DNA of 64,000 bases from positions 2,356,001 to 2,420,000 of the forward strand of contig NZ_BAAAFC010000001.1 in NCBI RefSeq assembly GCF_039523335.1, read 5' to 3'. This document shows positions 1 to 8,007 of this stretch, one piece after another. A program made the translations under genes and the position numbers. The stretch's first letter is position 1. Every line of letters begins with the position of its first letter. The DNA is from Marinobacter szutsaonensis. Lineage in GTDB: Bacteria; Pseudomonadota; Gammaproteobacteria; Pseudomonadales; Oleiphilaceae. The notes under the pieces were generated by a model. The model saw only the letters and a program-made list of their open reading frames with translations, ran no database searches and was not told the origin of the DNA.

Positions 1-9
1 ACTTTTGAA

Positions 10-49
10 GTATACGACTGTCTACTTTGCTGTGTATACATGTGTCTAC
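10..49. promoter_or_regulatory. Tandem operator-like repeat upstream of the monooxygenase
   Basis: Two copies of a 16-bp unit, GTATACGACTGTCTAC (10-25) and GTATACATGTGTCTAC (34-49), lie 24 bp apart and match at 13 of 16 positions. Each unit is GTATAC-N4-GTCTAC, an imperfect dyad of GTNNAC boxes of the kind TetR-type repressors often bind. They sit 64-103 bp before the monooxygenase start. The regulator is not in the window. Seen: the repeat. Inferred: the operator role. Confidence 0.4.
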
Positions 50-112
50 CGATCATGATGACCACTCGAACAAGAGCAGACAAGGCCGAACCGGCCAACC
101 AGGAGCGCAGCA

Positions 113-1696
113 ATGACAGCAAACACACAGATCGCCATCATCGGCACCGGATTTTCCGGCCTGGGCATGGCCATCAAACTCAAGGAAGCCGGATTTCACG
201 ACTTTGTCATCCTTGAACAGAGCGATGACATTGGCGGCACCTGGCACGAGAACAACTACCCGGGCTGCGCCTGTGATGTTCAGTCGGCGCTGTACTCCTT
301 CTCCTTCGAACAGAACCCCGACTGGAGCCGCATGTTTGCCACCCAGCCGGAGATCAAGTCCTACCTCAAGCGCTGCGCCGACAAATACGGGCTGATGGAA
401 CACATCCAGCTCAATACCCACGTGGCTGGTGCCCATTGGGACGAAAAAGCCGGAACCTGGACCGTTGAAACCTGCGACAGCCCCAAACTCTGGGCCTACA
501 TGCAGGAGAAGGGCCTGAAGCCGGGGGATGAACTGGACCGGAACGACAAGGACCTGCCCTGGTTCAGCAAGCTGAACGCAGACATCGTGGTGTCCGGCAT
601 GGGTGGTCTCAGCACTCCGTCCTACCCCGAGATCAAGGGCATCGAGACCTTTACCGGCACCAGTTTCCACTCCCAGGACTGGGATCACAGCTATGATCTG
701 CGGGGCAAGCGCGTGGCGGTTATCGGCACCGGAGCGTCCGCCATCCAGTTCGTGCCCGAAGTCGCGAAAAAAGTTGCGCAGCTGGATCTGTACCAGCGTA
801 CACCGCCCTGGATCATGCCCAAGCCGGACCGGGAAATTCGTCCGTTTGAGAAACTGATGTTCCGGAAATTCCCCCAAACCCTCAATGCCTTCCGTCAGAG
901 TATCTACTGGATGCTAGAGGGTCGGGTGCTCGGCTTTGTCGGCAATCCCCGAATTCTGAAAGTCGGGGAGCTGCAGGCCCGCCGCCATATCCGTAGCCAG
1001 ATCAAGGACAAAGAGCTTCGCAAGAAGGTCACCCCGGATTTCCACTTCGGCTGCAAACGGGTGCTGATCTCCAACAACTATTACCCGGCTCTCGACCGGG
1101 ACCATGTGAACGTGCTGACAGACGGTATCCGGGAAGTGAAAGGCAATGTCATTGTGGATAACAACGGAAACGAGCGTTCCGTGGATTGCATCATCTACGG
1201 CACCGGCTTCAAGGCTCAGGAACCGATCCCGCGGGGCATGATCTTTGGTCGTGGTGGCCAGGACCTGCTCGATGCCTGGCAGGACGGTGCGGAAGCCTAC
1301 AAGGGCACCACAGTTGCCGGCTTCCCCAACTTTTTCATGCTCATGGGACCGAATACCGGCCTCGGCCACAGCTCCATGGTGTACATGATCGAATCCCAGG
1401 TGCAGTACGTGCTCGATGCCATCAGAAAGATGCAACACCGGGGCTGGAAGAGCGTGGAGGTAAAGGATGAGGCCTTCAGCGAGTACAATGCCTCGATTCA
1501 CGCCAAACTCGGCGACTCGGTCTGGCAGACCGGCTGCAAGAGCTGGTACGTGAACGAGAATGGCAAGAACACCACCCTCTGGCCGGGCTTCACCTGGCAG
1601 TTCCGTCAGCAGACAAAGCGGTTTGATGCCGAGCAATACGTTTGCGAGAAAGTGACGAGAATGCAGGCGCACGGCGAGCCGGCGATGGCTGGCTGA
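113..1696 (+). CDS. Flavin-containing monooxygenase, Baeyer-Villiger type
   Basis: A 527-residue FAD- and NADPH-dependent monooxygenase that probably inserts oxygen into a ketone (or oxidises a related substrate) to give an ester or lactone. Residues 9-17 carry the FAD-binding IIGTGFSGLG motif. Residues 180-190 (FTGTSFHSQDW) match the class B Baeyer-Villiger fingerprint F-x-G-x3-H-x3-W exactly. A second dinucleotide motif (VIGTGASA) follows near residue 204 for NADPH. The length is normal for this class. The ATG is preceded by AGGAG at good spacing. It stands alone on its strand, with an operator-like repeat upstream. The substrate cannot be read from sequence; cyclic ketones, hydroxyacetophenones or alkane-derived ketones are all possible. 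Confidence 0.88.
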   Translation: MTANTQIAIIGTGFSGLGMAIKLKEAGFHDFVILEQSDDIGGTWHENNYPGCACDVQSALYSFSFEQNPDWSRMFATQPEIKSYLKRCADKYGLMEHIQLNTHVAGAHWDEKAGTWTVETCDSPKLWAYMQEKGLKPGDELDRNDKDLPWFSKLNADIVVSGMGGLSTPSYPEIKGIETFTGTSFHSQDWDHSYDLRGKRVAVIGTGASAIQFVPEVAKKVAQLDLYQRTPPWIMPKPDREIRPFEKLMFRKFPQTLNAFRQSIYWMLEGRVLGFVGNPRILKVGELQARRHIRSQIKDKELRKKVTPDFHFGCKRVLISNNYYPALDRDHVNVLTDGIREVKGNVIVDNNGNERSVDCIIYGTGFKAQEPIPRGMIFGRGGQDLLDAWQDGAEAYKGTTVAGFPNFFMLMGPNTGLGHSSMVYMIESQVQYVLDAIRKMQHRGWKSVEVKDEAFSEYNASIHAKLGDSVWQTGCKSWYVNENGKNTTLWPGFTWQFRQQTKRFDAEQYVCEKVTRMQAHGEPAMAG

Positions 1697-1725
1697 CGAG
1701 TTAACAGGTCAGGATGAATTCTTTC

Positions 1726-1761
1726 TACCCAGATTGGGCAAAAATATGCCCAATCTGGGTA
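1726..1761. promoter_or_regulatory. Twin-palindrome operator before the lipase effector
   Basis: Two 15-bp palindrome-like boxes, TACCCAGATTGGGCA (1726-1740) and TGCCCAATCTGGGTA (1747-1761), are separated by 6 bp and are exact reverse complements. The architecture (TRCCCA-N3-TGGGYA twice, 21 bp centre to centre) is the same as in the site at 5588-5623 before the HTH-nucleotidyltransferase. The second box matches the second box there at 13 of 15 positions. The 16-bp arms could also form a hairpin after the monooxygenase, but no T-run follows. I favour an operator for the effector gene. Confidence 0.55.
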
Positions 1762-1815
1762 GGTTTGAATTGAGAGCCTGTCCCTTGTGTCGTGCTGGCA
1801 AATTGAGTAGTTTCT

Positions 1816-1878
1816 CCTGTCCCGGCGAGCCACGGATTCGGCTCGCCATCGACAGGTGCCCGACAGGGAATCGGGCAC
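1816..1878 (+). other. Two consecutive stem-loops in the effector leader
   Basis: The stretch just before the effector start folds into two hairpins. The first pairs GGCGAGCC (1824-1831) with GGCTCGCC (1840-1847) and is extended by CCTGTC (1816-1821) with GACAGG (1851-1856). The second pairs GTGCCCGA (1856-1863) with TCGGGCAC (1871-1878). They end about 20 nt before the ATG at 1900. They could attenuate transcription or limit translation. Only the pairing is seen. Confidence 0.45.
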
Positions 1879-1899
1879 TCAGGAACAACAGGGAACGTT

Positions 1900-3921
1900 A
1901 TGCACATCAAACCCTTCTATCGCCTGCGCCCGGCCGATTTGCCGTTGGTCGAAAGCCCGTTTCTGGCTTCGCAAACCCTCTGCCGGACACTGTCTGACCC
2001 GCTTGCGGGCCACTCCACACTGATACTCGATGATATTCCGGGTGTTCTGCCAGGTACCGCGCGCGAGGTGGTTCACCAGCACTTGATCTCCCGCGTTGCC
2101 ACAGGCGAATTGTGTCTGGTTCATACCGGCATCGACTCGGATCGCCCGATGAGCCCGGTGGTTTCCTGGCGACCGGATCAAGGTGATGGCAGCTCGGGAG
2201 CCTGGCACTGCGAGAGCGGCGCGCGCGAAATCATCGGCCTCGAACATTCCGTATCGGAGCTGAACCGAAAGGGACTGACCCCCAAGGACCTGTCCCGTGC
2301 TGAGGGGATCGGTTTCCGGAATTATCAGGAAAGTCCGGCGAAGTCCGAGCTCAATGGAGGCCCGCTGCATGAAAATGCTGATCGCCGGCTAACGCTACCG
2401 CTGGGCGCATCGGCCAGTGTCCTGCCGCTTGCGACCGAGTCAGAAACTCCGGCATCCGAAGGTGAACCGGAAGGCGTCCATCTGGTAGCGGGACTGTTCA
2501 CCGATGGCACGCTGAATAACGTCGACAACATTGAGATATTCAGAAAACGGCTGATGGCTGAGTGTGTGGAGCCGATTAAGGCTGATCCTTTCCGTCTAGA
2601 AGAGTGCCGGAATCGACTCGCGATGCGGATGGGGGAGAGCTATGCCAATGGGCCGACCAATGTTGTGAAGTTGTTTGATTTGTATAAGGAGGGGGAAGTC
2701 AGAAAGGGATCTGGGAGAGTAATTACTATCAAGGCATATGAACCCGGAGCTGGGACCAAAAGTGGTGAAGATGATTCATTCGTTGGTATGGCGACGGGCC
2801 TTGGAGAAACGGGTGTGCCAGAGCAGGTAAGGCGACTGTTTCAGAAGACTGCCAGGGAGATGGTGCGGGCGTCCGGACAAAATGAAATCAAAAGCCTGAC
2901 CGTAGATCTTTTCGGGTTCAGTCGAGGTGGAGCTGCGGCCCGTCATGCCAGTAATGAAATTCTCAAAGCTGAAAATGGAGCGTTTGGAAGGGCTTTGGCT
3001 CAGCAGGATTTAAATTGGCCATCCGATGTAAACGTTCGTTTCCTCGGCCTGTTTGATACCGTTGCTGGCATAGTGAATCTTTCCAAGTTTGATCTATCGG
3101 CTGGCAACGATCGGAATAGTCCCGTAGACCTTTATCTGGATCCCGCCAAAGTAGGGCAAGTTGTACATCTGATTGCGGCGGATGAAAAACGAGCAAATTT
3201 TGCGCTCAATAGCGTTCGATCTAGTGATGGCGAGCTACCTGCTAACTTCCGTGAAATCACTCTCCCCGGCGCTCATTCCGACGTGGGAGGCGGATATCTC
3301 GATCTGCAGACCGAGGAAGTACTGCTTTATCCGACCTTGACGATTCGGGGTAGTCAGACCCGTTGGCCCAGGCAGACGATGGAGTGGGATAACCTAGAGA
3401 GCTTGCGCATTGCGGTGGAATCCGAAAATTGGATTGGCTCCCACAGTTTGCTTTTGCCAGATGGGAGTCCGCCGAGATTGGCGCTAGAAGAGAGAAAGGA
3501 TGAACATCCGCTGCCAGATGGGAGGGTGGAATTCTCCTTGAGAATGACTCGCCAAATTAAGGGCGAATTCTCGCGAATAGGGTTTCGCTTGATGCATAAA
3601 TTGGCCCGTGGTGCGGGTGTTCCCCTCGATGAAGTGGATGACACAGACCCAACCATGAGCCTTCCCGACGAACTGGTGCCGATCTATGAGAGACTCCATG
3701 ACCAGGTTTTTTCTGGTTATGGGGAACCAAAACTAACGGCAGAAGCCCTCGCGAAACTCAAGCAAAGGTATATCCACTACTCGAACCATTATAACTTGGT
3801 TGAATGGTTGATGGCTGGTGAAATAGCTGCTGTAGAAATTCCAGCCCAAGAATGGATACATCCACTTCGCCCAGCAGCTCATAGGGAGCGAGTCGTTCAT
3901 TTCAACAGGAGGTCGGGGTAA
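1900..3921 (+). CDS. DUF2235 (Tle1-like) phospholipase, probable type VI secretion effector
   Basis: A 673-residue protein whose C-terminal two thirds is a DUF2235 alpha/beta-hydrolase, the family of type VI secretion phospholipase effectors such as Tle1. The nucleophile motif is G339-F-S341-R-G343, followed by GAAARH. The other likely triad members are D386 (LGLFDTVAG) and H459 (PGAHSDVGGGY). The domain opens near residue 199 with LFTDGTLNN. The first ~190 residues have no domain I recognise and may be a loading region. Base composition changes within the gene: GC-rich to about 2540, then visibly AT-richer through the next gene, which suggests C-terminal domain exchange. No VgrG, PAAR or Hcp is nearby, so secretion is inferred from family alone. 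Confidence 0.82.
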   Translation: MHIKPFYRLRPADLPLVESPFLASQTLCRTLSDPLAGHSTLILDDIPGVLPGTAREVVHQHLISRVATGELCLVHTGIDSDRPMSPVVSWRPDQGDGSSGAWHCESGAREIIGLEHSVSELNRKGLTPKDLSRAEGIGFRNYQESPAKSELNGGPLHENADRRLTLPLGASASVLPLATESETPASEGEPEGVHLVAGLFTDGTLNNVDNIEIFRKRLMAECVEPIKADPFRLEECRNRLAMRMGESYANGPTNVVKLFDLYKEGEVRKGSGRVITIKAYEPGAGTKSGEDDSFVGMATGLGETGVPEQVRRLFQKTAREMVRASGQNEIKSLTVDLFGFSRGGAAARHASNEILKAENGAFGRALAQQDLNWPSDVNVRFLGLFDTVAGIVNLSKFDLSAGNDRNSPVDLYLDPAKVGQVVHLIAADEKRANFALNSVRSSDGELPANFREITLPGAHSDVGGGYLDLQTEEVLLYPTLTIRGSQTRWPRQTMEWDNLESLRIAVESENWIGSHSLLLPDGSPPRLALEERKDEHPLPDGRVEFSLRMTRQIKGEFSRIGFRLMHKLARGAGVPLDEVDDTDPTMSLPDELVPIYERLHDQVFSGYGEPKLTAEALAKLKQRYIHYSNHYNLVEWLMAGEIAAVEIPAQEWIHPLRPAAHRERVVHFNRRSG

Positions 3922-3924
3922 GTC

Positions 3925-4524
3925 ATGCATTGGACGCGCAAGGTGATTGTGGCCGCTACCGTTTTGTTGTCGGCATGTAGTGTATTCCCGTCGGAAGAGG
4001 ATGAGATTACGTGGTATTTCTCTCTTGCCACACCCAAACACTATGACGTTTGGGTGGAGCACCTCGAGTTTGAACTTTCAGGTGTGAGGCACTGGTGGCA
4101 TCCTGCAGGAAGCATGAGTTGTTGCTGGAAAGGCCCGAGTGGCCCTCGTGGTGTATTCGGATACATGGAGCCCTTCCCGAACTTCGTTGCTATCCAATGG
4201 TTCTCTTTTTCTGAGCAAAAGTTTTACCAGAGATTGATCGAGATTCCACCTGAGTGGAAAGAGCGGATGAAAGAGCCTGCCCCTTTGGTGACTCCCAAGA
4301 GAGTAAGGATGGAGCCCAGAGATACCTTAACCTTCGGCTTGGCCCCTGGAGGCGAGATTGTCATCTGGATGATGAACCAGCCCGGAAATGAGATAGAACT
4401 GGCTCGTCTACAGGCCAATGAGATCGAAGGTAACCCCTCTCACTATCAAAATCGAACCAGGGATTATCTCGACGAAAATGGCGAGTATCTGGAAGAGCAC
4501 GGAATACCATTGACGGGCTGGTAA
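3925..4524 (+). CDS. DUF2931-like lipoprotein, probable immunity protein
   Basis: A 199-residue lipoprotein: the N-terminus is a short signal peptide with lipobox LSAC (acylated Cys18), so it should sit in the periplasm on a membrane. The HYDVWVEHLEF stretch resembles the DUF2931 family, whose members often follow DUF2235 effectors; this assignment is from memory. The start lies only 3 nt after the effector stop, and the gene shares the effector's lower GC. That is the classic arrangement of a toxic lipase with its neutraliser. Immunity function is inferred from context, not from a known motif. Confidence 0.7.
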   Translation: MHWTRKVIVAATVLLSACSVFPSEEDEITWYFSLATPKHYDVWVEHLEFELSGVRHWWHPAGSMSCCWKGPSGPRGVFGYMEPFPNFVAIQWFSFSEQKFYQRLIEIPPEWKERMKEPAPLVTPKRVRMEPRDTLTFGLAPGGEIVIWMMNQPGNEIELARLQANEIEGNPSHYQNRTRDYLDENGEYLEEHGIPLTGW

Positions 4525-4542
4525 CTTGGAAGCTGAAACTGA

Positions 4543-4965
4543 TTACGTGTTGTCCGTCAAAGTCTCGACAAGAGCTTCGATTTCCTCCGTAACGCTGATA
4601 AGGCTCTGAACAAGAGCCTTATCTACTTCGACAACACCCTCATATTCGGCAAGATTTCGTTTGCGGTGTGCGTGGTCCAGAACTCGCCACTTTGTAGACG
4701 GCATATCAAGCGTGTGCTGGAGGCACTGGAATACAAGGTAGCGACTGTCTGAGCGATAGCCTGCCTGGCGCAGCGCTGCCAGAGACAGAGCATGCGCGGC
4801 GTTATAGGCAAGATCAAAGCGGCTTTCAAGGCTCAGGGATTCCAATCCGGCATCCCTGAGCCTGGTGCTTCCTGAGCGAATCAGGCCCCGGATTTCTGCC
4901 GGGTCTGGCGCTTCAGGATGCAGTTTCCGAACCTTCGCCAGGTTCTCCAGTTGTTCTTTGTTCAT
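4543..4965 (-). CDS. HEPN-domain protein, toxin partner of a nucleotidyltransferase
   Basis: A 140-residue mostly helical protein of the HEPN type found in MNT/HEPN toxin-antitoxin pairs. The helix with HRKRNLAEYEG corresponds to the usual RNase motif R-x4-6-H, but the final His position is occupied by Glu (RNLAEYE), a variant common in nucleotidyltransferase-linked HEPN proteins as I know them. Start: ATG with GAAAGGA 8 nt upstream. It overlaps the end of the upstream nucleotidyltransferase gene by 53 nt, so the two are cotranscribed and probably coupled. Toxicity is inferred from family and context. It could also be an inactive scaffold, given the variant motif. Confidence 0.7.
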   Translation of the reverse strand: MNKEQLENLAKVRKLHPEAPDPAEIRGLIRSGSTRLRDAGLESLSLESRFDLAYNAAHALSLAALRQAGYRSDSRYLVFQCLQHTLDMPSTKWRVLDHAHRKRNLAEYEGVVEVDKALVQSLISVTEEIEALVETLTDNT

Positions 4966-5566
4966 TGATGAGTCCTTTCAGTACGATGTGCGGTCCATTC
5001 AGCACTTTGCGGAGAAACGGGTTGTCCTGTTCCCGCCGTTTGTCGAATTCCTGTCGAGTGTAGAGTGTCGGATTCACGGGGCGGGAAAGCTCTTCCTCCG
5101 CGGGCTCCAGTGCGGTGAATACATCCTCCAGAGTAAGAGAATCCGATACCAGCATCAGATCGATATCACTGTCGGCGTTGTCGGTATGTTTTGCTACCGA
5201 GCCATAGATCAGTGCCAGTTCCAACTGACTGTCGATAGATTGTAATGCCTTCTTGACGATATCGGGCGGGCCAAGGGTTTTTACGATCAGCGAGCGTAAC
5301 TCGCTGAATACCGGAGCGTTCTTGTTGGCATGGTATCGCTTTTGTCTGCCCTTGAGTTCCACGCTCACAAGGCCACTTTCGGCAAGGCGGGTGATCTCCC
5401 GCTGCACAGCACCGGAACCCGCGTTGGCTTTCTCGATCAATTCGCCTATAGAGAAACCCTGATCGGGCTGTGTGAACAGCAGGCTCAGGACCTTTTGCCG
5501 CGTTGCCGAAAAGAGGGCGTCGGCAACATTGCGGCTTTCGGGATTCGTCACTGTTTCCGGATTCAT
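4913..5566 (-). CDS. Winged-helix/nucleotidyltransferase fusion, antitoxin and autoregulator
   Basis: A 217-residue fusion. Residues ~10-85 look like an ArsR-type winged helix (ADALFSATRQKVLSLLF, EITRLAESGLVSV). Residues ~115-150 are a minimal nucleotidyltransferase with YGSVAKHTDNADSDIDL, i.e. GS-x9-D-x-D. In MNT/HEPN systems the nucleotidyltransferase neutralises the HEPN toxin, in studied cases by AMP addition. The open frame extends to 5653, but the extra N-terminus (LPIMGIVLPIMGI) is only translation of the operator palindromes at 5588-5623, so I take the ATG at 5566. The fused DNA-binding domain and the adjacent operator suggest autorepression. It is followed by, and overlaps, the HEPN gene. 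Confidence 0.78.
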   Translation of the reverse strand: MNPETVTNPESRNVADALFSATRQKVLSLLFTQPDQGFSIGELIEKANAGSGAVQREITRLAESGLVSVELKGRQKRYHANKNAPVFSELRSLIVKTLGPPDIVKKALQSIDSQLELALIYGSVAKHTDNADSDIDLMLVSDSLTLEDVFTALEPAEEELSRPVNPTLYTRQEFDKRREQDNPFLRKVLNGPHIVLKGLINEQRTTGEPGEGSETAS

Positions 5567-5587
5567 CGAGGTGTCGCCAAAAATAAT

Positions 5588-5623
5588 ACCCATAATGGGT
5601 AAGACTATGCCCATTATGGGTAA
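5588..5623. promoter_or_regulatory. Twin-palindrome operator of the toxin-antitoxin operon
   Basis: TACCCATAATGGGTA (5588-5602) and TGCCCATTATGGGTA (5609-5623) are separated by 6 bp, 21 bp centre to centre, so two dimers would bind the same face of the helix. The site ends 22 bp before the chosen start of the winged-helix gene, where an autorepressor would bind. It has the same design as 1726-1761. Confidence 0.65.
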
Positions 5624-5649
5624 AAGTAAAGGCGCGGGCGCCACACTTG

Positions 5650-7227
5650 TCACATCTGCCCGGTTTCCTCAAACCGCTGATGCCAGCTCAATGCCTCGCC
5701 CAGCAAATGCGGGGTATGCATACCCCGGCCGCTGGCGCAGGCGCGTTCGAAGTAGTCCAGCAGTTTTGGCCTGAAGTCCGGATGGGCGCAGTTTTCGATG
5801 ATTTTCAGGGCCCGTTGGCGGGGTGCGAGGCCGCGGAGGTCGGCCAGGCCCTGTTCGGTCACCACGATCTGCACATCGTGTTCGGTGTGGTCCACGTGAG
5901 AGACCATGGGCACGATCGTCGAGATGGCGCCGCCCTTGGCGGTGGACGGAGTCATGAACACGGAGATGTAACCGTTACGGCCGAAGTCACCGGAGCCGCC
6001 GATGCCGTTCATGATACGGCTGCCCATTACGTGGGTGGAGTTCACGTTGCCGTAGATGTCCGCCTCGATCATGCCATTCATGGCGATAATGCCCAGCCGT
6101 CGGATGACTTCTGGATGGTTACTGATTTCCTGGGTGCGCAGGATGATGCGTTCCCGGTAGAAATCGATGTTCCGGGCCAGTTCCCGGTTGGCTTCCGGGC
6201 TCAGGGAGAAGGCGGTGGCGGAGGCCATGTGCAGCTTGCCGGATTTGAGCATGTCGAGCATGCCGTCCTGCAGAACCTCGGTGTAGGCGGTGAGGTTTTC
6301 GAACGGGCCGTCGTTCAGACCAGCCAGTACGGCGTTGGCGATGTTTCCGACTCCGGACTGCAGGGGCAGCAGGTTCTGGGGCAGCCGGTTGTCCTCCACT
6401 TCCATCTCGAAGAACTTGAGCAGGTGCTGAGCGATACGCCGGGAGTTTTCGTCCGGGTCGCTGAAGCGGGAATTGCGGTCCGGGGCGTTGGTTTCGACCA
6501 CAGCGATGACTTTTTCCGGGGGGCAAAGCAGGTACTTTTCGCCAATCCGGTCGTCCGGAGCGGTCATCTGGATAGGTTTGCGGCGCGGTGGCAGGGCGGT
6601 ACCGTAGTAGACATCGTGCATGCCTTCCAGGCCGGAACTCTGGCCGTGATTCACTTCCAGGATGACCTTGTCGGCCTGGTCGATCCACGTCTTGTTGTTG
6701 CCGATGGAGGAAGAGGGAATCAGCCGGCCGTCCTCGGTCACACCCGCCACCTCGATCACTGCCACGTCGAGCTTGCCGAAGAATCCGGACCAGGCGTGCT
6801 GGGCCACATGGGAGAGGTGGATGTCGATGTATTCCATCCGCCCTTCATTGATCTTCTGCCGGCACACCGGGTCACTCTGGTAGGGCAGGCGCATTTCGAT
6901 GCCGTCCACCTCGGCCAGGGCACCGTCCAGTTCTGGTGCGGTGGAGGCGCCAGTCCACACGCTGATGCGGTAGTTCTCTCCACGGTCGCGGTGCTCCCGA
7001 ATATGCTCGGCCAGGGCCTGGGGAACGGCTTTTGGATAGCCGGCACCGGTGAATCCGCTCATGCCGACGTTGACGCCGGACGGGATAAGGGCAGCCGCTT
7101 CCTTGGCACTCATGATGCGTTCACGCAGGTGGGGGCAGAGAATTCGGGGGGCTGTGATCACGATGACTCCGGTTTGCTGTTTACTAATAATCGTTCCCAT
7201 AATTGATAGCAATAATACCATAAGCAT
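5650..7227 (-). CDS. Acetyl-CoA hydrolase/transferase family (succinate CoA-transferase-like)
   Basis: A 525-residue class I CoA-transferase of the AarC/ScpC/Cat1 type, which moves CoA between acetate or propionate and succinate. Visible hallmarks are GMSGFTGAGYPK near the N-terminus, QSGVGNIANAV, and AYTEVLQDGMLD, whose Glu (about residue 315) is the expected thioester-forming residue. GGSGDFGRNGY and EQGLADLRGLAPRQRA near the C-terminus are also typical. The length fits the family. Start uncertain: the ATG at 7227 has AGG close upstream, and an ATG at 7200 is possible. It stands apart from the downstream toxin-antitoxin genes, which have their own operator. Probable role: acetate/acetyl-CoA balance. 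Confidence 0.86.
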   Translation of the reverse strand: MLMVLLLSIMGTIISKQQTGVIVITAPRILCPHLRERIMSAKEAAALIPSGVNVGMSGFTGAGYPKAVPQALAEHIREHRDRGENYRISVWTGASTAPELDGALAEVDGIEMRLPYQSDPVCRQKINEGRMEYIDIHLSHVAQHAWSGFFGKLDVAVIEVAGVTEDGRLIPSSSIGNNKTWIDQADKVILEVNHGQSSGLEGMHDVYYGTALPPRRKPIQMTAPDDRIGEKYLLCPPEKVIAVVETNAPDRNSRFSDPDENSRRIAQHLLKFFEMEVEDNRLPQNLLPLQSGVGNIANAVLAGLNDGPFENLTAYTEVLQDGMLDMLKSGKLHMASATAFSLSPEANRELARNIDFYRERIILRTQEISNHPEVIRRLGIIAMNGMIEADIYGNVNSTHVMGSRIMNGIGGSGDFGRNGYISVFMTPSTAKGGAISTIVPMVSHVDHTEHDVQIVVTEQGLADLRGLAPRQRALKIIENCAHPDFRPKLLDYFERACASGRGMHTPHLLGEALSWHQRFEETGQM

Positions 7228-7339
7228 AGGTACCTATACTTAATACTTAAGGCGATAGGGGCGGAGTACGTTCTGTTGCGTACGGAAGTCATTGAAATCA
7301 GGCGCTATGCTTGTCGTTTTTTCCGGCCGGACTTTCCTG

Positions 7340-7972
7340 ATGTTTGAGACGTTTTTCAGCACCTATCTGAGCAGTACCATCCGCTTCCTGTTCCTGTTGG
7401 CGCCGTTCTTTGTGGTTACCATGTTTCTGGCTCTGACCCGGGGGCTTCCGGCTGCGGAAAAATCCTCGATCATCCGCCGGTCCATCGTGTCCGCGTTTAT
7501 CCTGGGGCTGGTGCTGTTCTTTGCTGGCCCGCTGCTGTTCGATGCCATCGGCATTACCTTGAATTCCTTCCGCATCGGCGCCGGTTGCCTGCTGTTTCTG
7601 ACCGCGGTCAGCCTGGTAAGCAGCGGTACCCGTAACCACGCGACAGGCCTGCCGGAGGAAGACCGGGACGATGTGGCCGTGGTGCCCCTGGCCATTCCGG
7701 TAATGATCGGCCCGGCCACCATTGGTGCGATCATGGTGTATGGCGCCGAGCTGAAGGCGGTGCCCCAGCTGGCAGGTGGATTGCTAGGCCTGGTTTCGGG
7801 GCTGCTGATTCTGGGGCTGCTGTTGCATCTCTCCGGTTACCTGGAGAAGGTCCTGGGTAAGACTGGCCTCAACATCATGTCTAAAATCAGCGGCCTGATT
7901 CTGTCTGCCATGGCGGCGGAAATTGTTCTGACGGGTATTGCCGGCTTTATCGCCAGCACCCAGACGGCCTAG
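7340..7972 (+). CDS. MarC-family inner-membrane protein
   Basis: About 210 residues with six predicted membrane segments. The layout is that of the MarC/UPF0056 family: FFVVTMFLALTRGLP at the N-terminus, LNSFRIGAGCLLFLTAVSL in the middle, and VPLAIPVMIGPATIGAIMVYG before the last segments. Family function is poorly defined; a link to antibiotic resistance was not upheld. I chose the ATG at 7340 because it aligns with family N-termini. An ATG at 7307 in the same frame has a slightly better ribosome site. It is followed 35 nt later by a ChaC-like gene on the same strand. Confidence 0.75.
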   Translation: MFETFFSTYLSSTIRFLFLLAPFFVVTMFLALTRGLPAAEKSSIIRRSIVSAFILGLVLFFAGPLLFDAIGITLNSFRIGAGCLLFLTAVSLVSSGTRNHATGLPEEDRDDVAVVPLAIPVMIGPATIGAIMVYGAELKAVPQLAGGLLGLVSGLLILGLLLHLSGYLEKVLGKTGLNIMSKISGLILSAMAAEIVLTGIAGFIASTQTA

Positions 7973-8007
7973 AATGGCGAACTTCAGCAACATTCCGGCA
8001 GTAATCC

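Noticed and set aside
5647..7206. 519-codon frame opposite the CoA-transferase
   Set aside because: Complement of a clear family protein with GC-rich third positions; no ribosome site or known motif.
7190..7230. A third twin-operator copy before the CoA-transferase
   Set aside because: Only a single weak half-box (CCCATAATTGATAG) is present; no second box at the 21-bp spacing.
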